A stretch of DNA of 25,041 nucleotides. Source: Trichoplax sp. H2 (Eukaryota; Placozoa; Uniplacotomia; Trichoplacea). Of the stretch, positions 12,701 through 24,700 are shown one piece after another. Location of the stretch: assembly GCA_003344405.1 (NCBI GenBank), contig NOWV01000404.1, positions 1 through 25,041 of the forward strand, given 5' to 3'. A model generated the notes under the pieces. The model was not told where the DNA came from. It was given only the letters and a program-made list of their open reading frames with translations, and did not search any database. Positions within the stretch are counted from its first letter, which is position 1. Every line of letters begins with the position of its first letter. Position numbers and translations under genes: made by a program.

Positions 12701-15700
12701 AAGCAAGACCTAGTTAGCTAATAACTTGATAATAAGCAAGCAGCTAAGGTCCGTATGGTACTAATTGAAACCTTAACTTATTTGGTTCATATCAATGCAT
12801 ATTAGGCAGTGGAGTGGTACGAGTTTAAATGCCGATAATTTTAAATATGCTCGAAGTCGCCTGCTAGTAGATATGTTCGTATGCTGTAGCAGTAATCTTG
12901 TTAATAAGTTTTATTTTTCCAAAGCAGAATTTCTTGGCTTTTATTAACAAATGAAAAAATGTATTTTTGCGATGTTAATATTGAATTATTTGACATTAAT
13001 TTTGCTTTTATTAATACGCATGTTCCCCTTACAAAACTAACGCACGATGGCATAAATCCAAATGGCTGTGGTAATGTAATCCATTCATTTAAAAAAGGAT
13101 GTGCTTGAAATGCAAAATCCAAGAAATTAAATCTGAGCATTTCCAGGGATTGTCTTCCGCTTTAAGAATGTGATTAACTTATTTTATTGGATGATAGTGA
13201 TCACAGATAGCCAACATTGACTTTCGAATTCCAATCGGAACATAAATTAAAAACGAAATTAGAAATTCAATAATTGCTATTTATTAATAAACAACCCTCC
13301 ATAGCTACCATTTACTGTAGCAGTTATATGCTATTATATGTTGTGTCTTTGATATCGATCGCTTGATGTGAAATTTTGAAAATATGCCAGATATTTTAGA
13401 AGAAATCTAATTAGGACACTATCAAAGGATACTTTTAAAGAATTACCGTATATTCGATTATTGTAAGTAGATTATGCATTTTACTACTAGTTAACAATAC
13501 TGCCAAATCTGCACTCATAGCTAAAATAAAATGTTTTATCTTGCAAACATATCTTATAAATTAAACATATTTAGAATCATGATGAATTTAGAAGTAAGAA
13601 TTTTGAAAGAATTAATATGATGTTACCGATGGCATATTTTATAAATTTTATGCTTTTACTATTTCACAAAAAATCTGCTGTAAACCTGTAATTACAGTAA
13701 TTGTAAGGTTACAGTATTATAGCATATATTGGATGACGCGTCGTATCCTTAATTATAACACTTACTTTAAAACAGGAATTTTGGCGTTAACGGAATTTCA
13801 GAATTTGATTTATCCATTTTAACTCCGCTCCCTAGAGTCTATTATTTGTAAGTAAGCAGTTGTTAAGATGTTATTTTAAGATCGAATTTTTAGTCCACAA
13901 TATTCAAAACAATTTCAAATGGGAAACGGATTTTATTCCTAGAAATTCCTTAAAAAGCATCGTATTTCAATTAATTTGGTATAATATTAACTACTATTTC
14001 AGAAATTTTTGTTATGCGATAACTAACTTTTGAAATGATAAAGAATGAATATTTATTACGAAAAAAGCCAGAAGCAGTATATTAATGTATTCTAATTTTA
14101 CTCATCTTTATGTAGCTAGAAGCCATATCAGTATGCTGCTTATCACAAGTATTTCAATAGCGAAATTTTCTAGCATTTATCGAAATGTTAGCCTATAATT
14201 TTGAAATTTTATGATTCTTCATAATTAATAGCACAATTGATTTTTGATCCTAAACTACCGTACAGAATAGTAGCGTATACTTATTAAAAATACTATTGGT
14301 CCTAGATAAGTACAGATTGAAAACAATCTACTTGGATAGATGGCATGCGTGTTTTAATCTTATAATATTGCGAGGTTGTAGCGTTATTTCTGTTGGTATA
14401 TTCGTAATTCGTCAACAGACGAGTTTTTTGGTACGTATTTGTGTCAGTTACTATATTACAGATATTTTTATTTCAAAAGTTAGAGTAATTCGGTTTGAGT
14501 TATAGTAAGCGCATGTTCTTTCGTAATCCATTTTAATGCGTGATGCAATAGAATGCAATATTGCCATTAAGCGATAGTACTTTTAAATAATCATAAGCTA
14601 CTAAAAAAATTTCACAGAATTGTTTCGTAATCTTACATAAGCTTTTTAGCCACTCATTGAACCATGGACATAAGACAAGGACAAAGTCATATTAATGTTA
14701 TATCCCATATAGTATAGTCCTAGTCCTAGTGTTTGCTAACAATGAATACGGTATTTGATAAACATTATGCTACGCTAATAGGAATATGCTGAGATTGAGG
14801 AACTGCTAGTCTACATTGCAAAATATATAAAATAACGAGATTTCGATTTCATATTATCGTTTTCTGAATACTTATATTTTATATACCAAGTTATTGTTTT
14901 AATCTTTGGTTGAAGTATCTAATATTTTAAGCAAGCATCTACTGTGTTAGCTAAAATGATAGATATCTTTTTTATGTTTATTTATAGATTAATATACAAC
15001 TAATTTCTAAGCTTATTATGCTGATGTGGATAACTCTAAGATTAACAATTTCATTTGGGTTACTTCACCGTTTGAACATACTTTATATATTCCGAATTAA
15101 TCCTATAATTTCATTTCATGTTTTAGAGACCTAACATTTAATCTGATTCATTCACTAAAGAATTCGCGTCCAATGGAGGCAATTGGGTTGAGATATTTGT
15201 GAGAGCTGAATACTGTAATTAAACTTAGCAAATATAGCACATACCCCACTCAAAAATTAATACGATTAGAAATCTGGTGTAACACTTTTAAATATACATT
15301 CTTTACTACTGAGATGCAACATATAAGTATGATATAGGGTGGTTGACCAGATGTCTACTTATAATATGGAGAACTAACTACTTTGCAATGAGAAAAGACA
15401 TAAAATCATAGCATTGTTGCCAAACGGCGATTAAATTTGTTTATTTATTTTTTTGATACTATCTCATATTAAATATGGATTGGAAGTAGTGACAAAATTT
15501 CTGAAAGTCAAAGTGTTAGTAAAAGAGAGATTCGCTATTGTTACAAAAATTACTGCTTCGTACTATGTAGACTTCAAGTAAAATTGTACTAATTGCCGTT
15601 GGATATGTCTGTAAGAAGTTAATGGCTTATTAATATACCGCGTGTTGCTACAGGCATTGATTTTGTAAATCTAAGATTTAGTACAGGAATTAAGGGAAAG

Positions 15701-18700
15701 ACAATTTATTTTATTAAAATTTTTGATATACTTCCGATTCGGTATACTCATATACTAATTTCTTAATTATTTACGATATAGGCGGCTTTCAGATAATCTT
15801 ATTAGCTGGATTGCTGATGGAATGTTTAAAAATTTACCGAAGTTGAAAGAACTGTGAGAATAGTAACTAAATCTCTTTTAAGATATATATTGCGTTTTGG
15901 GAGTTTTCCGGTAAGGCTACTGTCGACATTTTTGCATATGTGACAATTTTTTTATACGATCGAGATAACTCACAATATTACCGATTAAAATTAGTGTAGC
16001 AATATTCCAGTTAGAATTTAGGACTATTATCTTATTATAGCTTGTATTTATATTTAAATTAAATTAGTCAAAATTTCACATTGTGGACTCCGTAGATAGA
16101 CGTAAATTTTCCATCAACGACTATTGCCTACGATATCAAGGCTAGGATACATTAAGAATATTGTATAGTGATAACGATGGTGAGACTCCGAAACTAGCTT
16201 ATGCCAAACTATTTCGAGTGTCTTACCCCTTATGAATTAAAACGTTATTTTTTACCTGGAATTCCTGAATTCTGAAAATCTCTTGCTATATCAAAGGCCT
16301 TGTTCCTCTAGAAGAATGCATTATATTGATTACGCACGATGAGGCTCAAAATAATTTATCTCGTTAGCTAAAAATTCCAATAAATCTATAAAATGAGCGT
16401 ATATTGACTGTAATGGATTTTTAAATGATAGTTTGCGGATAATACAGTAGTTAGATAGATAAGTAAGGCAAAAGGTACAACTGCAGTTATTTATTCACTT
16501 CACACTTCTAACATCAGAAAATTAAAATCAAGATTAAAAAGGACACATTCTTGTTGTAAAGCGCTGTTCTTGGTCATAATCTAGCCGTAAATTTATGGTC
16601 AGACTATTCCTCCTACCATTTTGTCTGGGTACAATTCAAAGATAATAAATAATTATTTCATTTTGAAGAGGATTCATTATCATTAATATCTTCAGAATTA
16701 AATTGAGAATTAGAATTTTATTTAAATTGCAAATCATCACTTTTTGGGGATTTAGTATTTCTTAATGGAAGATCAATTGCGTAAATCAATATAGATAGTT
16801 ACACGAAAATGGCACAGCAAACTGACTTAGATGTTAGGGTAAAACATATGCCAACAAACAAATAATACTTCCCGTTATTATTTAAATAATTCTTATTATT
16901 TAGCCATCAAGTATAATTTATACTGCATTTGCTCAACAATAGTTTGCGCTTCTGAATTAATATTCAATGAATAAATGTCCTTGACCCGGCAGCTATTATG
17001 CTAATTATGTAGACTTGGCTATTAATTTATTATTCCTTTGCATCGGGGGAATTGGTGAGGCTATATAAAGCCTCAGAGTTGATAAGTGAGTTAATAAGTT
17101 GATCGATAGCAGTTGGTTGTAAATTGTATTTTGTAAGTTCAGTCGGACATTTAATTTAATAGCTTTTAGAATAAACTTTTGATTCTTGGCCATGCGTGTG
17201 CTATTGACTAAGACTGGAATCTAGGTTTTGGTAGATTAAAGAGTATCTAAAATTAGAAGATTAGATAGTTAAGGCAACTTCAGAGAGGGAAAAATCCAGT
17301 AATTTCTTTGTTGCAAGCTCGAATGTTACACTGGGCTATGGTGTCTATAAAAATTCCATCTAAAAACAATGATGATGGTTAAACAGATATAAATTTAGCA
17401 ATTTCTGACAACAATTTACCGTTATCATTTATGCAAACGCTCATCAACTTAAGGATAGAAAATCTGTATAACGGCTAATAGCAATCAAGCTTCGTTTTCT
17501 TTTTAAGATCATTACAAAACAATCGACTAACAAGTTTACCGAATCACTTATGCAACGGAACGGTCATTGAGGAACTGTGTGTAATTTAAATAATACAACG
17601 CATAGCTTATAGGATCCGATAGCATGAGAAATATGTTTTGATTAACTCCAGTTGATTACTGAAAGCTCATTATAAATTTATTGTTTGTCTTTTTGTCAAA
17701 ATTACAGCTTTTTAGAAAATAATAGAATCGAAAAACTGAAACGCCGACAATTTTCTGAATGTTTATCACTTCGCGTCTTGTTCGTTGAAAATTGCAGAGA
17801 AGATTCTATCATTTTTCATGATTATCATAACTATACTTTCGTTGAAGTAGTACATTATTTATTTGCAGAATGGAATGAGCTAGTAAAAATAGTCCGTTAT
17901 AATTACTATAGCTTACAGTAGTGTAGAAGGTACAGTAGCATTAGCGTAAAATGTAATCGAAAATTCTTAAGATTGACTTTAATCAATATTTAGGAGGTTA
18001 TATAATAATCGAATTTCCTATGTCGGACCTCATACATTCCATGATACGGTAGCATTAAATTATTTGTAAGTATTGCTTCCGAAGTACCTGTGGCGAAATT
18101 TTTTTAATCTGCCATGGGTTTGATCATAAAACTTCTGAAATTATTCAAATTATGACGTGGATATTAGTTTTAAATTTACGTGTTTCAAAATCAAGTGTCT
18201 TCAAAAATTGAAACACCTCAATTAGTATTTATTATAGAAATAATAAGTGCGCAACAGAAATTTTAGAATTTATGAATTATAAGGCCTTCCTGAGCGATAA
18301 GCTATGATTTACATAAATTCCAATTCAGTTCCTTCCGCTAATCGAATGTATAGCACGTAATAGATGATGGCAAATGCTACTAAAGTTCTGATTTCATCAG
18401 TTCTTCTTTAGCTAAGGCAGATATTACTGGCGGTAAAAGACAGAGCAGTTGTCTTGATTAATTTTCAATGCTACTTTTCTCCTAGATTCTTACGAAACAA
18501 CTTTATAGAGTATATAGGGCCCAACACATTTTCGGCATTTGCTCCATTGAGGGCGTAAGTTTTCTTGGTATTTAGAATACTTTGCTAGAAAGCAGTTTTA
18601 ATAAGGAAGATTTATTGAATGTAAGTAAAGTAAAGGATTAACTCTGCTAAAGTTGTATGGGAGGTTTCGCTACTTTCTTCGCAAACACTTTAGTAATAAA

Positions 18701-21700
18701 TTATTAGACTCAAATGAAAATATTCTCTATCGCAATATTCTAAATAATAAAAGGGCAAAATTCTAGAACTTTGGGGCTATGTTTGATTTTAAGAAATAAA
18801 CAAATTTTACCTTAATTAGGAATATGCAGTATTTAAACTTAAGAAAGATCCATGAGGAAGCTTTTGGCAATTACTCATCCATAACTTATTTGTAATTATG
18901 ACTTTTGAAATTTTTATAGAATGAATATTTAATTAAATGCAAATTATGTCAGTTATAAACTCTTGCAACTTCCAGACAGCTTTATGCTATTTTTTAATCT
19001 AAAGGAGCTTATCCCACAATTATTTGAATATCTTACCTAAAGCCTTGTTTGATAGGATTCCTTTCTTAATGGAACTGTACGTTACGTGATAAATTTTGAT
19101 TATTTTAATCTATTATTTCTTTAAAAATATAATGATTATAGTGTTACTTGGTTGATAAGATGAATTTTTGGGTAACGATTTATAGTATCATGGTATTACT
19201 GCGATTTGGGATACCTGTAAAATTGCAGGATGTCGCTGCATTGCTACTGTGCTTACTAAATTATGTATTGCTGTAATTGTTATCTATGATACTGCATACT
19301 TAATGTTATGGCATAAACTATATGTTTCAATTCTTTTCTGCTTGTTTTCGTCTAGCTATGATTTGTATATTTTATGATTGTAATCTTATTACTTAATACG
19401 ATTATTACATGATAACTTTGTATTCAACTCCGTATTGTAGATAATTTATTTAAGCTGCGCTGCTCTATTATGATTCTTTTCCCCTGTCTTTCAGTTGAAC
19501 TATGTAGTGAAATAATGAACTGCTTAGTTCTATATAACCTAGTAAATTCTTTTTTCTCACATGTGTTACAAGCAAGAATTAACCGTAATTGCTATATGCT
19601 ATTATTTTGCTAGCCATTTAACTAACAATTCAATAGCCGAAATTCCAGAATCTGCCTTTTCTAAACTAATCAGGCTGCGTGTTCTGTAAGCAGTTATAAT
19701 ATTATCTGTTAATAATTTCATCGTAGAAAAGCAGACGTTGATGTTTGATACATCTAATTAAATTACAACTATTTTATCGAATGATAGAATATGAAAGCTT
19801 ATTTAATAATGAATTTGCTTTCGTATTATTTTTATGGATAATTAAATTGATTGGGTCCAGGAGTATTGGTAATCGTCACCTAATCGGGCTGGAGGAAAAA
19901 GCTTTCAAAGAGCTTCCATTTCTTGAGATACTGTGAGATCTGTACATCTGAATTAAGTAAAAATCTAGAAAAGACTCTTATTTTGATGTTTTGTGATTCT
20001 TTTTTACCACTTTTCTTAGAAATATGAATTATATGGTCAATTTGCGAAAAATAGATTTTCGTTTCCTTAATCATCTTGGATCTCTTAATACTTTGTATAA
20101 ATATACTATTTTCTTATAGAAATCCAGAGTTTTTATAAAACCTTATCAGTATAAACTATTTTATAACTAGATACCGTATAATTAAAAAAATGTACACTTT
20201 ACCATTTATGAATAAGTTTAATATCCCTGCTAACTTTTGATTAGGGGAATGAAATTTTGCAATTTAAATTCATCAACGTTCAATAATGAATTTTTTGAAA
20301 GGATATCGGATATTCAGAATCTGTGAGTAAGAAAAAGTTCACGAATCATTTAGCGGATGTATAGCGAACAAAACTGTATTATTATCACAAATTTCCAGTA
20401 ATGCTCTATTTCGATAGCAAATTGTGATAGAGTTACTATATTTCTTATTTCTTATCAGTGCAACTTTAACTCAATACGAAATATAATTAATTTGATTTCT
20501 TATATAAATTTTCTCTCAAAGGCAAACACTGAGACAAATGCTAGCTGACTAAATTTCTAAATATCCAAATTCAGCATTATAATCCAGAACTATATCAGAT
20601 AATTTAGACTAAAAATTTGTTACTGTTGAGTTCAATCACATGACTGATTTTAACACCATTAGATTAGCGACATGGATTGTGAAGGCTAGAGTTACTGTGG
20701 GTTGACAGGGACGATGCTGGACATTTTATTACACAATAAAGATAATTTAGAATGCAACACTAAAATATCGAATGGACTATACCCACTTTCAGTTTTATAA
20801 TTCGATATAACGAACGGTATCCGCACTATCGGGAACACTTTTGCTCTACTAGCAGACTACACAAAGGATTAGACGCCTCGTATTTTACGTTAAGCACTAA
20901 GTTTAAGAATTAACTTTATTACACGACATATTGCGTTTATATACTCTTTCTCAATAGTTCATAAGTCATAGTTAGTACGATTAACTTTGGAATTATTCAC
21001 TGAATTAGATATTAATTTTAACTACTGTTCCCTAATGCAGACAACAGTATTTACGAACATAGACACCTGATGACTAATACAGAATAGTCAGATTACGATA
21101 TGTTCTATCACGAGACATTTCCACGATAATTTGCAATCTACCATAAGTAAGCTACAATCACAATGATTCGAACTGTAAGTAGATAATTCGTATTCCCTAA
21201 TATAACTAATAATTTCAGTATTTGTATATATGTCACTGTCATAAAAAGCCAGTGTTATTCTAAATCACAGTATATCCAAATTAAAAGTTAACTAAATAAG
21301 GATAGGCTAATAAAATTATCCTAACATAGATATTTCTACTCTAATACAGTATATAATACTGTCATATTCAGCAACGGCTCCATGCTCGTTAACACTATCT
21401 ACTGACACTCGACCGCAGTTAAATTTAGGAAGATTCTTATTTCTTCTTTAGATTTGTAAATCGAAACTAACAATGCGCTTTCCTCGAGGCAATTAATCCT
21501 AAGAAATCTCGAGTAGTTACTCAATACTGCACTTATATACTCATATTCCAATATAGCGTTACAGTGCGGTCCTACCATACAGATACGTGTATCAATTAGC
21601 GTAGGATGCAGTTATGAGTACACGAAGGTTATTCGCCATTATCGTTCTATCCTACCACTGTTGGCTATAATATCGCTGTAAGCATACGCATATTGGTACC

Positions 21701-24700
21701 AACTATAATCACGATAACCAAACCATTTAGAATTACAATAAGAAAATCTCGTTATGTTCATATATTCTTACGTTCATTACAGTTCAAATTTACGAGGACC
21801 GCTCGTAAGTGTCCAACATGCATAAGCACTATTTTGCTTTTACGATCAAAATAGTCGAGTTTCCTAGTTAAGCCATTTAAGTTAGGATACGGACAAAATT
21901 AAACCTATCTCAGCTAATGTGGAACAGTTGCTGGTAATAAGAATAAATACTGAAAATATTCTTTCGTTCGCTCGTAAATCCTTTATATATTTTCCCGAGA
22001 ATAATTTAAGGCATTATTTGAAAGCAAATGGATTATAGCACATTTTAACTAAAGCTTGCGTGTAACGGAATTATCATTTGTACATGGATTTTATATCGAA
22101 GATTTTTAGACGAAAACAATTTAACCAATCTTAACAAGACTCTGATTACCAGTTTGATAAATCTAAAAAGCCTGTAAGTATACCTTAGTTTACTATGTTA
22201 CGATTTTTAAGCTCCTTTTATTAATATTTACCGTGATTTACACGAGATAAATACCCTAAACTGATCAGTGTGGTATCTGCATTTTTAATCAACGATTGCT
22301 ACATTTTATGAAGGAAAAAATAAAGGCCTTCAAATGATATTCTAGTACTCTTTATAACTGCTAGCTAAATGGTTTCGTGTTGTTAATATGAGTGCTACTG
22401 CAAACTAGTCTTTTATTCAGAGCATCATAATTTCTATGATAATCACCTAAACTATTCTAGCTGATGTAGCTTTACCAAATGCTTTTGAATGCATTCTAAT
22501 TTTTGGTATAACTAGTACATAATTATATTATTTTAGGGGACTGAGCTACACCAACATCTCTGTTACAAGTTTGTTTGCAATGCTATCTGCAAGGACGTAT
22601 TACAACAAATTGTACTTTTATCACTTAATAATCAATTAATTTTCGAAATAATTGCTATAATAATAGTTGGTATTTATGACTTCAAATAAAATGATTTTAG
22701 TAATTTTCATGAACAAATTGTAGACATTTGAGTGGCTACAGGCTCGGTCAATTACCTGAGGGTCTATTTTCAAGGATACATGAAATACAACAACTGTAAG
22801 TTTCTTAAATAAGTTAAGGAGATATTTACGGATTGAATCTTTTTCTTAACACATTTGTTAATCTCGTAGTTCAAGATAAGGAATGTAACGATTTCAATTT
22901 CTATATATAGTATAATGATAAGCTGCCAACTAAAGACGATTGGTCTTAAAACGCTTCCACCTTCAACAAATATTGAGGATTTGTACGGCAAAAATACAGA
23001 GATAGAAATTTGCTCTTAAAAATTATTAATCACTTTTAAAGAATGAAGATATTGGATGCTTCAATTTATTAACGAGGAATATTTACCAATTATGTCGTCC
23101 TTATCGTAATTGCTAAAATAGGAGTCTACATTAACTATAGAAATTTTCATGATAATGTAAGAATTTTACTTTTGTATTGGTTTGATTAGATTGCTAAGCG
23201 ACAATCAACTCGAAACTAGTGACTATTTATCACTTATAAGTCGAGGAAGTCTGAAATTTTTGTAAGTTAGAAACAGCATTGCCATAACATCAATATTTTC
23301 AATCGTTAGTCGCAGATAGCGATTATTAAAAGCCAAATATATTTGGTATGTATCTCAATCTAATATTAATATTCGTTCTGTTACAGAAATGTCGATAACA
23401 ATTACATAACTGATATATGCGTACCTGCGAAATTTACTGCAGCTACTTCGAAATTATTGAAGCTGTATGTTTAAATTTATTTTTCCAATAATGTAGCAGT
23501 TAAATAAGCTTGCATGTTATTTTATCCAACTCATTTCATGTATAATGCACGATAAGTTAAGGCCAATCTTCTTTTCTTTAGTATCTAGTTGTATTTATAA
23601 ATATACTATTTTTATTTATTGAATTAGCAAATGTTCTGAAACAACTTTTATACTTATTTCAATTTCTATCACATCTAAAATTGAAGGAGTATCAATAACA
23701 ACCAGATTTCGAAATTAACTCCTTTCTGTCTAAATAGCATTCCATATATTCGCTATTTGTAAGTAAACAGTGAAGGATAAGACTAAAATTAAATCTTCAT
23801 TAAAATTTTATTATTATTTTCATATTTATAGAAGTTTAAGAAATAATCCCTTGATAGAATTTACAACCTACTCTCTACTTGGAAGCACTGGTATGACAGA
23901 TTTGTAAGTAGAGTATTATACTCGTAAATTGATTTCTAGCGGCGTAGTCTACAAATCTATTTGAAAGCCTTCATGTAAATCTATTTAAGACGTTAGATTT
24001 ATCTAGAATAAAAGCCCACCAGATTGCACACGACCTATAAATTTTATACGTTGAAAAGTTCTTTTAAACTAATTTTTTAATAATGCATTTTTTATACTCA
24101 ACTTCTTCAATATTCATTTTCAAAGCAGAGGAAAATAATATCGCTAGATACATTTATCTTACTCAGGCAACCCTTGCATAAGACTATTAGATATAACTTT
24201 AATTAGTATTTTTGGCGTTGGTATACCAGACAGTGTTGTTTCAATGTAATAAAGAGTACCCATAGTAGTAAGTTCAGAATAATTCCAGTTTTAGCAAACA
24301 CTAAAATTACTTCATTTTATATTTAGGCTAAAATATAAAATTAGAATGCAGTGATAGTGAGTTAACAAATAGCGTAGAGAAAATTAAATATTTTACCGAT
24401 CAGGGCTATATATATACCATCAATTTTAGCAACATCACCGGCTACCGTAATTGCATGTAACGGTAATTTATTTCTAAGTTTAGATAGTTTACGGTTTGCT
24501 GAGATTTTAATACCACAAAAGTTTGGAAATTTTGCTTTATCTGCTCTAGGGTAGCTGCCACATTTGGCATATTTAATTTTTAAATCTTGAATGGTATTTA
24601 GCATCATTCTGTTACAATTAACGAGATAGCACCGTTTGATAATGATTTGTTGATAGTTGTTACAGTGTTAAATACTGTATTATAGTAGAAACTAGTGCAA

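Larger units (their letters stand above)
20806..21293. repeat. Gene-end/promoter module, inverted copy
   Basis: Reverse complement of 1-492, roughly 85% identical by eye. It retains a splice acceptor, terminal-exon frame, AATAAA and TATA-like box in - orientation. It lies inside the 1.78-kb intron between LRR exons 41 and 42 of the + strand gene and can pair with the 24843 copy in the same pre-mRNA. Confidence 0.9.

Noticed and set aside
12901-13140. 79-codon - strand frame with an LRR-like end
   Set aside because: Its donor and acceptor are 71 nt apart, which breaks phase, and it overlaps + strand exon 26.
17005-17193. - strand frame with LRR-like spacing
   Set aside because: No GT after the final Leu and no matching acceptor; other - strand donors checked also failed.
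1-21293. DNA transposon with ~490-bp terminal inverted repeats
   Set aside because: No transposase seen, no target-site duplication visible, and the repeat also occurs in direct orientation at 24843.
24362-24607. 81-codon - strand frame with two Cys
   Set aside because: Similar in length to other chance frames here, no recognised domain, and no partner exons on that strand.
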